Shown here in pieces: positions 47,470 to 55,452 of a stretch of 64,000 bases of DNA; within the stretch, counting starts at the first letter, position 1; the number at the start of each line of letters is the position of its first letter. Source of the DNA: Anaerolineae bacterium (GTDB lineage Bacteria > Chloroflexota > Anaerolineae > Aggregatilineales > UBA2796); contig JAHBVK010000018.1 of assembly GCA_019637555.1 (NCBI GenBank), positions 35,141 to 99,140 of the forward strand, in the 5' to 3' direction. The notes under the pieces are model-generated. The model was given only the letters and a program-made list of their open reading frames with translations. It was not told the origin of the DNA and ran no database searches. The position numbers were made by a program, and so were the translations under genes.

Positions 47470-48450
47470 ATGTACTACGCCATTCGTCACCTAACCAAAT
47501 ATCGTTACAGCGACACTATCTCTGAAACTGTGATGGAAGTTCGTACGCAGCCACGCAGCGAAGGGAATCAGCGACTCGGTGCGTTCGATTTACACATTGT
47601 GCCGAAAGCGCGGGCGCTCAATTACTGCGATTTTCTAGGCAATACCGTACACACCTTCAACATCCCCGGCGCGCATCGCCAACTGACGATTACAGCGCGG
47701 GCGTTGATCGAGGTCGATCCACTGCCAGACCTTCCCGATGCGATCTCGCTAGGATCGTGGTCGGCATTGGATGCGCTGGGTGCTAATGGCGATCATTGGG
47801 ATTGGTTGACACCCAGCCCAATGACCTCGCCCACGCCACTACTAGATGCTTTAGAGCAGGAGTTGAATCTGCCGGATCGCATTGCCGATCCGATGACGCT
47901 GCTGCGTGAGATGAATGAGAAGCTATATAACGCATTCCAGTACACGCCGAACAGCACTAAAGTGGATTCACCTATTGACGACGCTCTTACTGCGCGGCAA
48001 GGGGTGTGCCAAGATTTCAGTCATGTAATGCTGGCGATGGTGCGACGACGCGGCATTCCTGCACGGTACGTCAGCGGCTACATCTCGCGCCGTAAGCCCT
48101 CAGATCGCTCGGCTGAAGATGCTACTCATGCATGGGTGGAAGCATACCTACCCGAGCTTGGCTGGATCGGATTCGATCCCACTAACAATACGCTGGTAGG
48201 CGAAGGGCATATTCGTGTCGCCGTCGGACGTGATTATCGCGACGTTCCGCCGACACGCGGTACGTTCAAAGGCAAAGCGGAAAGTCAGCTCGACGTTGCT
48301 GTGCAAGTCCTGAAGATGCAGGAATCAACCGATCCGGAGTTTGGTACAGTATCGCTTGGTCCTGCCGAGTTCACCCCGACTCCTGATGATCCAGTGATCG
48401 AGGCAGAAATGTATACGCGATTCCAGCAAATGCAACAGCAGCAACAATAG
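47470..48450 (+). CDS. Transglutaminase-like protein with bacterial N-terminal domain
   Basis: A 326-residue cysteine-protease-fold protein. The N-terminal transglutaminase_N domain (YAIRHLTKYRYSDTISETVMEVRTQPRS) precedes a papain-like core with predicted catalytic Cys180 (QGVCQDFSHVM), His220 (ATHAWVEAY) and Asp236 (GFDPTNN). A Gln-rich tail (QMQQQQQ) ends it. With ATP-grasp and alpha-E it makes the conserved trio; it may cleave or modify the product those make. No signal peptide is seen. About 40 bases separate it from the alpha-E gene. Confidence 0.94.
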   Translation: MYYAIRHLTKYRYSDTISETVMEVRTQPRSEGNQRLGAFDLHIVPKARALNYCDFLGNTVHTFNIPGAHRQLTITARALIEVDPLPDLPDAISLGSWSALDALGANGDHWDWLTPSPMTSPTPLLDALEQELNLPDRIADPMTLLREMNEKLYNAFQYTPNSTKVDSPIDDALTARQGVCQDFSHVMLAMVRRRGIPARYVSGYISRRKPSDRSAEDATHAWVEAYLPELGWIGFDPTNNTLVGEGHIRVAVGRDYRDVPPTRGTFKGKAESQLDVAVQVLKMQESTDPEFGTVSLGPAEFTPTPDDPVIEAEMYTRFQQMQQQQQ

Positions 48451-48516
48451 ACGCTGAACGCCTGCGATAGCTGCGAGAATAAAATCCCCGTAGGATAAAT
48501 AAGCATTAGGCTATAT

Positions 48517-48534
48517 TTGTGATAATATTCACAA
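48517..48534. promoter_or_regulatory. Perfect CRP/FNR-type palindrome upstream of the universal stress gene
   Basis: TTGTGATAATATTCACAA is exactly TTGTGA-N6-TCACAA and matches the textbook CRP core TGTGA-N6-TCACA. It lies about 100 bases before the stress protein start, after the transglutaminase gene. Regulator unknown. Confidence 0.68.
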
Positions 48535-48634
48535 TCAACAGATGACGATCCTCCTCGTAGTACATGACCTATGACTATCCGTTCACTGCTATAGTGTTAA
48601 CAATACTAAGTCTCACGCTGAAGGGATGGATCAA

Positions 48635-49132
48635 ATGGGCTACCGAAGAATTCTGGTCACACTGGATGGCTCCACATTTGCCGAGCAGGCGCTTAAACAC
48701 GTTGTTGAAATCGCCGCTACCGGTGCCCAAATCCGTTTGCTCTCGGTCATGGCGGAAGACCCTATAAGTGAAGTCGCCGCGCTCGCAAAAGCAACTAATC
48801 AAACGGAGGTAGAGGGCAAAGATCAGTGGCCTGTACTGCCGAAGCCTAAAAATATCCATGCGGTTGATGCCCGTCGTGAATATCTGGAAAAGGCTGGGGA
48901 ATGGCTCGAGCAGATGGAGTATTCCGTGAGCACCGATGTCCGCAGCGGCGAGGTGATCCCGACTATATTGGAAGTTGCCCGCAAGGGATTCGATGTGATC
49001 GTGATGGCGACACACAATCGGAGCGAAAAAGAGCGGATGGTAGTAGGTAGTGTAACCGCAGGTGTGCTCGCGAATGCCCCCTGTCCTGTGTTAGCAATTG
49101 GACCGCTAAATCTGAAAAGTAGTAAACGGTAG
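48635..49132 (+). CDS. Universal stress protein family
   Basis: A 165-residue UspA-type nucleotide-binding protein. GYRRILVTLDGSTFAEQALKHVVEIA at the start and the ATP-binding signature VMATHNRSEKERMVVGSVTAGVLANAPCPVLAIGP at the end (GxxG-9x-GS/T type) are clear. Role: stress or energy response through ATP or adenylate binding. ATG at 48635 was chosen because AAGGG lies ten bases upstream; the ATG at 48626 abuts that site. It ends in a strong stem at 49170-49207, and the palindrome at 48517 probably controls it. Confidence 0.93.
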   Translation: MGYRRILVTLDGSTFAEQALKHVVEIAATGAQIRLLSVMAEDPISEVAALAKATNQTEVEGKDQWPVLPKPKNIHAVDARREYLEKAGEWLEQMEYSVSTDVRSGEVIPTILEVARKGFDVIVMATHNRSEKERMVVGSVTAGVLANAPCPVLAIGPLNLKSSKR

Positions 49133-49169
49133 TAGAGCGGCAGTAAGACTGATAACTGTAGATGTCTCT

Positions 49170-49207
49170 AACGGATAAGAGTCGGGAATCCTTGACTCTT
49201 ATCCGTT
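49170..49207 (+). terminator. Hairpin after the universal stress gene
   Basis: A perfect 14-bp stem (AACGGATAAGAGTC at 49170-49183, GACTCTTATCCGTT at 49194-49207) with a 10-nt loop and no T-run. Probably ends or protects the stress gene mRNA. Confidence 0.65.
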
Positions 49208-49272
49208 GTATGGTAACAATAGTAGTTGTCCCGTAAGTTCAGCTTTCCAAGTAACTTAACTAAGGTAGGAAC

Positions 49273-49365
49273 ATGCTGACGAAAAAGCCAATGCCGCAAC
49301 TGTGTTGTACTTGTTGTTCCCAACATGTTGGATCACTATGGCATTCGGCTGCATTGTGTTGTTGA
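49273..49365 (+). CDS. Possible 30-codon cysteine-rich peptide
   Basis: ATG at 49273, preceded by TAAGGTAGGAAC, opens a 30-codon frame containing six cysteines as three CC pairs (PQLCCTCCSQHVG and a final CC). It lies by itself and is followed at 49397 by an intrinsic terminator. It could be a leader peptide, a metal-binding peptide, or part of a small RNA with no protein product. No homology evidence can be given, so confidence is low. Confidence 0.25.
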   Translation: MLTKKPMPQLCCTCCSQHVGSLWHSAALCC

Positions 49366-49396
49366 TGCATCGTTACCTGTTTCAGGTAGTGACTGT

Positions 49397-49431
49397 AAAA
49401 AGCCCCGAAGCCATCGTGCCGGGGCTTTTTT
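49397..49431 (+). terminator. Intrinsic terminator of an unassigned transcript
   Basis: AAAAAGCCCCG (49397-49407) pairs with CGGGGCTTTTTT (49420-49431), 12-nt loop, T6 tract. It closes a transcript that begins after 49207 and has no annotated gene apart from the mini-ORF at 49273-49365. Confidence 0.88.
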
Positions 49432-49591
49432 GTTTGTGATCTCAGGTTGCAACCAACAACATTCGCAGCAGAATCGCTTAATCTAGCTCCAAGTAGCAGG
49501 TAGAGGGAATTGGTATGGAATGGTCATATACCAGCATTCCTCAGCCCAACTACCATACGCAAGTAGCTCGAAGATGAAAGGGAATAACGAG

Positions 49592-50764
49592 ATGTCTACA
49601 CAGGTTCATAGGAACTCAACTTTGTCCATCCTCCTCACCAGCATCGTTGCGTTGTTAGTATTAACAGTATCCGGTGGTACGGTGCAGGCTCAAACACCAA
49701 CTGGAGACCCCATTTATATCGGTGTCAGCGGTCCGCTCACTGGCGCGCTGGCTCAGTACGGCGCACAGTGGATCAAGGGATTCGATTTGGCGCTAGAAGA
49801 AATCAATGGCGCAGGCGGCATCGATGGACGCCCTTTAGCATATGAGTTTGAAGACTCCCAGAGCGATCCCAAACAATCAGTCGTTGTCGCGCAGAAGTTT
49901 GTGGCTGATCCGCGCATCGTGATTGAACTCGGCGATTTCAGCAGTTCAGCGTCGATGGCAGCCTCACAGATTTATCAGCGCGGCGGCTTGGTACAGTTCG
50001 GCTTCACCAACTCGCATCCAGATTTCACCTTTGCCGGTGGTGATTATACGTGGAGTACCTCAGTTACCCAGACGCAAGCCTCCCCTGCACTGGCGGATTT
50101 CGCGGTAACAACGATTGGGCTAAAGAAATTGGCGGTGTTCCAGATCCAGAATGATTGGGGTAATGCCACGCTCGATCTGTTCTCCAAGCGTGTGACTGAA
50201 CTGGGCGCGGAGATCGTCGTTACTCAACCGTATCTGGATGGTGAAACCAACTTCCGTTCGGCACTGACCACGATCAAGGATGCAAACCCCGATGGCATCA
50301 TCCTGATCTCCTATCAGGCGGACGCCGCGTTGATCGCGCAGCAAGCCCGTGAGGCAGGACTAAATGTGCCTTTCGTGGGCAGCGCATCGATCCAATCGCC
50401 AGACTACATTACGCTCGGCGGCAAGGCAGTTGAGGGTACATATATCCTTGGTGAGTTCACGATCACCGATCCCCGCCCAGAGGTACAAACCTTCGCCAAG
50501 GCGTTCCAAGACAAGTACAACGAAGAACCCGATCTGTTCGCCACAATCGCTTATGATGCCATCTATGTTGTTGCCGCTGCCATCAAGGAGGGTGGTCCGA
50601 CCCGCGAAGGTATCCACGAGGCGCTGCCAAAGCTCAAGGATGTACCGAGCGTGATCTATGGCAAGATCACTTTTGATCCTGAGACTCGCCGCGTGCAGAA
50701 TCCGCGCTTCAACGATCTGATCGTCAAAGACGGCGCGTTCGTGCCGTGGGACGGCAAGAAGTAG
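49592..50764 (+). CDS. Branched-chain amino-acid-type ABC substrate-binding protein
   Basis: A 390-residue exported binding protein of the LivJ/type I periplasmic-binding family. Signal peptide with AQA cleavage region (LLTSIVALLVLTVSGGTVQAQ), then IYIGVSGPLTGALAQYGAQWIKGFDLALEEINGAGGIDGRPL, typical of the family. No lipobox. ATG at 49592 has AAAGGG nine bases upstream; an ATG 18 bases earlier is possible. Actual ligand unknown, since the family also binds amides, urea or aromatic acids. Followed by a 26-bp palindrome and the URO-D-like gene. Confidence 0.94.
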   Translation: MSTQVHRNSTLSILLTSIVALLVLTVSGGTVQAQTPTGDPIYIGVSGPLTGALAQYGAQWIKGFDLALEEINGAGGIDGRPLAYEFEDSQSDPKQSVVVAQKFVADPRIVIELGDFSSSASMAASQIYQRGGLVQFGFTNSHPDFTFAGGDYTWSTSVTQTQASPALADFAVTTIGLKKLAVFQIQNDWGNATLDLFSKRVTELGAEIVVTQPYLDGETNFRSALTTIKDANPDGIILISYQADAALIAQQAREAGLNVPFVGSASIQSPDYITLGGKAVEGTYILGEFTITDPRPEVQTFAKAFQDKYNEEPDLFATIAYDAIYVVAAAIKEGGPTREGIHEALPKLKDVPSVIYGKITFDPETRRVQNPRFNDLIVKDGAFVPWDGKK

Positions 50765-50782
50765 AATTCCACTAAGACCATT

Positions 50783-50808
50783 TTCGCCCAGAGGAATTCC
50801 TCTGGGCG
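50783..50808. terminator. 26-bp perfect palindrome between binding-protein and URO-D-like genes
   Basis: A perfect inverted repeat (centre GGAATTCC; arms TCGCCCAGAGG and CCTCTGGGCGA) giving an 11-bp stem with a 4-nt loop. No T-run. Such stems after the binding-protein gene raise its mRNA level relative to downstream genes. Confidence 0.65.
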
Positions 50809-50838
50809 AGGAAGCATTTATAGCAGAGGAAGCAAGCT

Positions 50839-51885
50839 GTGGCTCAATTTTCCAAACGTGAGCGCGTGGACGCCGCCTTAAAAGGCGAAGTCGTTGATCG
50901 CGTACCGGTTTCCGCGTGGCGGCATTTTCTAGATGAGGAGGGAAACCCCGAATCGTTAGCGCAAGTCAGCCTGAAGCATGTGCAAGAATTTGATTGGGAC
51001 TGGCTAAAAGTCAATCCCCGCGCCACTTATTACGCCGAAGCGTGGGGCAACCGCTACGATTTCAGCCAGTACGATTCGGTGCTGCCGAGACTGATCGAAG
51101 GTCCGCTGAACTCTCCGGCTGATCTGGAGAAGATTCAGCCGATCAGCCCGACGGCGGGTGTGTTCGCAGAGCACTTAGAACTAGTGCGGCTGATCAAGGC
51201 AGGCATCGGTGATACGCATTTTCTGCAAACGGTGTTCTCGCCGCTATCGGTGTTGGCGTTTCTGGTGGCGCGATCCAAGAATCACAAGATCGAGGAGGTA
51301 GTGCAGGCGCAGCACGATGGTGTTCGCCAATACATCCGTGAGAATCCGCAAGGAGCGCATGAGGCACTGAAGAATATCGCTACAACGCTCGGTCAGTATG
51401 CAGCGGCGGCAGTTGATGCAGGCGCGAGTGGCATCTTCTTTGCGATTGTGAAATTGGCGCGTCAAGGCGTCCTCTCGGAAGCGGAATTCAACGAGTTTGG
51501 CGTTCCCTATGACTTGCAAGTGCTGAAGGCTGTGCAAGATGCGCCGTTCAATATGCTGCACAATTGCGGACCGTACATCTACTTCGATGCGGTGGCTGAC
51601 TATCCGGTTCAGGCGATCAACTGGGCTACTGTTGGGCAGCATAATCCGAGCATAGCGGAGGCAAGTCATCTCACCAGCAAGGCGGTGGTAGGCGGAGTCG
51701 ATGAATTGGGCACGCTGCAAACGGGTACACCTGAGCAAGTGATCGAGGAGGGGCTGGCAGCAATTCGCTCCACAAATGGGCGACACTTACTGCTAACACC
51801 GGGCTGCGGTACGAACGTTGATGTACCGAGCCAGAATTTGCACGCTTTGCGCCAAGCCGCCAGTCTCGCCGCCGAAGCCATCTGA
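50839..51885 (+). CDS. Uroporphyrinogen-decarboxylase-like (MtaA-type) protein in ABC operon
   Basis: A 348-residue TIM-barrel protein of the URO-D superfamily. It has HNCG (His241, Cys243) and TPGCG (Cys323), the zinc ligand set of corrinoid/CoM methyltransferases such as MtaA, and lacks the heme pathway RPWMRQAGR-type block of true Hem[25 protein letters not shown] at the start is typical. GTG at 50839 with AGAGGA upstream. It sits inside a branched-chain ABC operon, suggesting the imported compound is a methyl donor or acceptor; this is inference. Confidence 0.88.
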   Translation: MAQFSKRERVDAALKGEVVDRVPVSAWRHFLDEEGNPESLAQVSLKHVQEFDWDWLKVNPRATYYAEAWGNRYDFSQYDSVLPRLIEGPLNSPADLEKIQPISPTAGVFAEHLELVRLIKAGIGDTHFLQTVFSPLSVLAFLVARSKNHKIEEVVQAQHDGVRQYIRENPQGAHEALKNIATTLGQYAAAAVDAGASGIFFAIVKLARQGVLSEAEFNEFGVPYDLQVLKAVQDAPFNMLHNCGPYIYFDAVADYPVQAINWATVGQHNPSIAEASHLTSKAVVGGVDELGTLQTGTPEQVIEEGLAAIRSTNGRHLLLTPGCGTNVDVPSQNLHALRQAASLAAEAI

Positions 51886-51903
51886 GGGTAAAGCAGTCCA
51901 CTC

Positions 51904-53739
51904 GTGGATCAATTTCTACGCACGTTCTTCGATCAAACTGTCAACGGATTGGTAATCGGCAATATCTACGCGCTGATCGCGGTAGGCTTGGCGATCATCT
52001 TCGGCGTCGGCAATCTGATCAACTTCGCGCACGGCTCCGTGTACATGATCGGCGCGTATGTGGGTTGGCTGTGCGTGGTGCGGCTCGGATTACCGCTACC
52101 CGTTGCTTTCGTCGTCGTGGCGGTATTGTGTGGGTTGTTGGGCATTGTTATCGAGCGATTTGGACTGCGGAAACTGCAAAACTCGGCACGCATCGCCCCA
52201 CTGCTGGCGACCATCGGCATCAGCTTCATGCTGGATCAGTTAGTTCAGATTCTGTTCACTCCTAAACCTCAATCTTTCCCGAACCCGCTGCCGCAGACGC
52301 GCTTCGCCATCGGCGGCGGCAGTGTCGGCGCTATCGACATTTTGATCGCAGTCATCGGGATTAGTGCGGCGATCTTCCTGTACCTGTTCCTACGCTACAC
52401 CAAATTCGGTTGGGCGCTGCGGGCGACGGCACAAGATCGGGACGCGGCGCTGCAAATGGGCGTCGATGTGAACGCGGTCAACCGCACGGCATTTGCGCTG
52501 GCGGCGATCCTTGGCGGAATCGCGGGGATGCTGGTGGGTATGTACTTCCAGACCGTCTATCCGACGATGAGCTTTCAGGCAGGATTGAAAGGCTTCGCGG
52601 CAAATTTGCTGGGCGGCCTGGGCAACATCCCCGGTGCAGTGGTTGGCGGCTTGCTGTTGGGGTTGATCGAAAGCTATGGCGTGGCGGCATTCGGATCATC
52701 GTACCGCAATCTATTCGCCTTCGTGATCTTGCTTGGCGTACTGGTTTTCCGCCCAAATGGATTGTTCAGTTCACGGCGATCACTGCCATCGGAGCCGATG
52801 ACGGGATCGTTCATCAGATATGGTCGGGTGGTGCGCTTGCCGCGCTGGTTAATCGGCGTGCTGATCGCAGTGGCTATCGCACTGCCGCTGGTGCTCAAGA
52901 ATCCGTATCCGCTACAAGTGCTGACCAACGCATGGCTGCTCGGCATGATCGCCTTGAGCGTGACGCTGGTGACGGGAACTGCCGGACAAACGGCACTGGG
53001 TCAGGCAGGATTCGTGGCAATCGGCGCATATACCTCGGCGCTGCTGGTGCTGCGACTACATTTCCCCTTTGAGTTGGCGTTGATCTGTGCAGGTTTGTTC
53101 GCAGCGGCGCTTGGCACGCTGCTGGTGTTGCCTGCCTTTCGCTTACGTGCTCATTACGTCGCTATCGCTACTATTGGCATTGGTGAGATCGTCAGCCAAG
53201 TGATCCTGAACTGGCAGGCGGTCACCAACGGTCCGTTAGGCTTGACCAGAATCCCGCCGCCGACGTTTTTCGGCTATCAGACGTTCTTGGCACAGGATGT
53301 GTACTGGTACTCGCTGGCGCTGCTACTGCTGGTGATGCTGCTTCAATGGCGTTTGGTGAAATCGGCGTTGGGGCGCATCTGGCGGGCAATCCGTGAGGAC
53401 GATGTAGCGGCACAGGCATATGGCATCAACCTGAACCGCTACAAGGCGCTGGCGTTCGCTGTCAGTGCGTTCATCGCCGGACTCAGCGGTGCCTTCACAG
53501 CGCACATGTACACCTACATCAACAATGAGACGTTCGGCACGTCTACCTCGATTCTGGCGCTGACGATGGCGATCTTGGGTGGCATGGGCAACATCTTTGG
53601 CGCAGTGGTCGGGGCGCTGGCGCTGACGATCTTGCCGGAGCTTTCCCGCGATCTGGCGGAATATCGCTACTTGCTGTACGGATTGGTGTTGGTGCTGCTG
53701 ATCCGTTTCCGTCCGCAAGGGCTGTTAGGAACGGAGTAA
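51904..53739 (+). CDS. Fused branched-chain amino-acid-type ABC permease (LivH-LivM)
   Basis: A 611-residue double permease. Residues 1-290 are LivH-like ([79 protein letters not shown]), then a linker [21 protein letters not shown], then LivM-like 310-611 ([89 protein letters not shown]). In most bacteria these are two genes. The fusion is a clean one with no trace of a stop. GTG at 51904, 18 bases after the URO-D-like stop. Confidence 0.95.
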   Translation: MDQFLRTFFDQTVNGLVIGNIYALIAVGLAIIFGVGNLINFAHGSVYMIGAYVGWLCVVRLGLPLPVAFVVVAVLCGLLGIVIERFGLRKLQNSARIAPLLATIGISFMLDQLVQILFTPKPQSFPNPLPQTRFAIGGGSVGAIDILIAVIGISAAIFLYLFLRYTKFGWALRATAQDRDAALQMGVDVNAVNRTAFALAAILGGIAGMLVGMYFQTVYPTMSFQAGLKGFAANLLGGLGNIPGAVVGGLLLGLIESYGVAAFGSSYRNLFAFVILLGVLVFRPNGLFSSRRSLPSEPMTGSFIRYGRVVRLPRWLIGVLIAVAIALPLVLKNPYPLQVLTNAWLLGMIALSVTLVTGTAGQTALGQAGFVAIGAYTSALLVLRLHFPFELALICAGLFAAALGTLLVLPAFRLRAHYVAIATIGIGEIVSQVILNWQAVTNGPLGLTRIPPPTFFGYQTFLAQDVYWYSLALLLLVMLLQWRLVKSALGRIWRAIREDDVAAQAYGINLNRYKALAFAVSAFIAGLSGAFTAHMYTYINNETFGTSTSILALTMAILGGMGNIFGAVVGALALTILPELSRDLAEYRYLLYGLVLVLLIRFRPQGLLGTE

Positions 53740-53747
53740 TTCACATC

Positions 53748-54557
53748 ATGGCGCTGCTAGAAGTTCGGGAGTTATCGCGCCATTTCGACGGCGTGCTGGC
53801 GGTGGATCGCGTGAGCTTGAGCGCCGAAACGGGCGAGTTCGTCAGTGTGATCGGTCCGAATGGCGCGGGCAAAACGACACTGTTCAATTTGATCACGGGA
53901 ACGGATCAGCCGACGGCGGGCGAAATCACATTTGATGGCGAATCGCTGGTTGGGATGCCACCGGATCGGTTCGCCAGTCGGGGGATCGCGCGGACATTCC
54001 AGCATGGGCGCGTATTCGGTAACCTGAGTGTACTGGATAACGTGCTGGTGGGAGCGCAGACGAGGCGACGGGTATCACGTCCACGCCATCTGGTGGGCGA
54101 ACTGCTGATCTCGCTGCTGCCAACGCCACAGGCACGCGCCGAAGAAAAGCACTTACGAGAGGAAGCGGAGGCGATCATCGCGCAGTTCGGAGAAAGATTG
54201 ACACCGCGACTGCATGATTCTGCGAACAGTCTGTCTTATGCTAATCGGCGGCGCGTGGAGATCGCTAGGGCGCTGGTGCTTAAACCGCGACTGCTACTGC
54301 TGGATGAGCCGACGGCGGGCATGAATCTGACCGAAACTGCCGAGATGTTGGAGTTCATCCGCCATCTGAAGCTACAGGGACTGACGATTTTGCTTATCGA
54401 GCATAAGCTGTCGCTGGTGATGGAGTTATCGGATCGGGTAGTGGTGATGGATAACGGACAGAAGATCGCGGAAGGTCTGCCGGAAGCAGTGAGGAATGAT
54501 CCGCGTGTGATCGAGGCGTATCTGGGGCATAAGGGGCAACCTGAGGCGACAGTATGA
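53748..54557 (+). CDS. livG: Branched-chain ABC transporter ATP-binding protein (LivG type)
   Basis: A 269-residue ATPase: Walker A GPNGAGKTT, ARTFQHGRVFGNLSVLDNVLVGAQ, signature-like LSYANRRRVEIARAL (the LivG-type loop in place of LSGGQ), Walker B LLLLDEPTAGMN, H-loop LLIEHKLSLVMELSDRVVVMDNGQKIAEG. Works with LivF and the fused permease in the membrane. The stop overlaps livF by four bases (ATGA). Confidence 0.94.
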   Translation: MALLEVRELSRHFDGVLAVDRVSLSAETGEFVSVIGPNGAGKTTLFNLITGTDQPTAGEITFDGESLVGMPPDRFASRGIARTFQHGRVFGNLSVLDNVLVGAQTRRRVSRPRHLVGELLISLLPTPQARAEEKHLREEAEAIIAQFGERLTPRLHDSANSLSYANRRRVEIARALVLKPRLLLLDEPTAGMNLTETAEMLEFIRHLKLQGLTILLIEHKLSLVMELSDRVVVMDNGQKIAEGLPEAVRNDPRVIEAYLGHKGQPEATV

Positions 54558-55297
54558 CCGACGTAACCAAGATGCCGATGCTGGAACTGCGAGAGGTGGA
54601 CACGTTCTACGGCGCGGTGCAGGTGCATTTTGGCATCAGCTTACAGGTGCGACGTGGTGAGATCGTGTGCTTGCTTGGCGGCAATGCCAGCGGCAAAAGC
54701 ACCACGATGAAGGTGATCCTGGGATTGGTGATACCGCGACGGGGCGAGGTGCGGATCAACGGCGAGAACGTGGCGGGACTGCCGACACCAGCGATCATCC
54801 GGCGGGGTGTAGGTTCAGTGCCGGAAGCGCGGCGGATATTCCCCAATATGACGGTACGCGAGAACCTGTTGATGGGAGCATATCAGCGACGTGATCGGCA
54901 GGCAGTTGATCAAGATTATGAGCGCATGTTGATGCTGTTCCCGCGCTTGAAGGAACGGATCAGGCAGCGCGGCGGCGTGCTGAGTGGTGGTGAGCAGCAG
55001 ATGCTGGCGATTGGGCGCGCCTTAATGGGACGCCCACAGGTGATCTGCATGGATGAGCCGACGATGGGACTATCGCCCGCCTTCGTGGATCGCGTGCTGG
55101 AACTGATCCAGACGATCAACCAGCAGGGGACGACGATCTTCATGGTAGAGCAGAATGCCAATCTGGCGTTGCAAATCGCGCATCGGGGCTACGTGCTGCA
55201 GAACGGGCATATCGTACTGGAAGGCGAGGCAAGGGAACTGCTGGACAGCCGCGAGGTTCAGGATGCCTATCTTGGTGCGCAAGTGGTGACAAAATGA
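54554..55297 (+). CDS. livF: Branched-chain ABC transporter ATP-binding protein (LivF type)
   Basis: A 247-residue ATPase: LELREVDTFYGAVQVHFGISLQVRRGEIVCLLGGNASGKST (Walker A GGNASGKST, the usual LivF reading being GANGAGKTT), RIFPNMTVRENLLMGAY, signature LSGGEQQMLAIGRAL, Walker B VICMDEPTMGLSP and H-loop FMVEQNANLALQIAHRGYVLQNG. Complete. It ends the operon; the region after has a small palindrome (55301-55315). Confidence 0.94.
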   Translation: MTDVTKMPMLELREVDTFYGAVQVHFGISLQVRRGEIVCLLGGNASGKSTTMKVILGLVIPRRGEVRINGENVAGLPTPAIIRRGVGSVPEARRIFPNMTVRENLLMGAYQRRDRQAVDQDYERMLMLFPRLKERIRQRGGVLSGGEQQMLAIGRALMGRPQVICMDEPTMGLSPAFVDRVLELIQTINQQGTTIFMVEQNANLALQIAHRGYVLQNGHIVLEGEARELLDSREVQDAYLGAQVVTK

Positions 55298-55389
55298 GCA
55301 CCTGATATTATCAGGAATAACAGGTAGTGGATCAGGTATTTGGTTAGTCTGACGTCGGGTAGCGTTGGAGGATAGTTAGAGCTATTTGC

Positions 55390-55418
55390 TTGACAGATTT
55401 GGTGGACTGCCTTATGCT
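55390..55418 (+). promoter_or_regulatory. Promoter of the lacI-type gene
   Basis: TTGACA (55390-55395), 17-bp spacer, TATGCT (55413-55418), perfect -35 and four of six at -10. The operator at 55418-55435 covers its start point, so the regulator should repress itself. Confidence 0.68.
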
Positions 55419-55435
55419 TTGAGAGCGCTCTCAAA
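55418..55435. promoter_or_regulatory. LacI-type operator 1
   Basis: TTTGAGAGCGCTCTCAAA, a perfect 18-bp palindrome at the transcription start of the LacI-type gene. Copies at 56557-56574 (one mismatch) and 58045-58062 (perfect). Confidence 0.85.
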
Positions 55436-55452
55436 AAGATTTCAGTGTCACG

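Larger units (their letters stand above)
49133..49591. other. 459-bp region between the stress protein gene and the ABC operon
   Basis: Holds two strong hairpins (49170-49207, 49397-49431), a cysteine-rich mini-ORF (49273-49365), a short TACCTG-ttt-CAGGTA stem (49374-49388), a GGTTGCAACC palindrome (49445-49454) and presumably the promoter of the branched-chain ABC operon, which I could not place. Confidence 0.6.

Noticed and set aside
55301..55315. CCTGATATTATCAGG after livF as terminator
   Set aside because: Seven-bp AT-rich arms with a one-base centre and no T-run; too weak to call.
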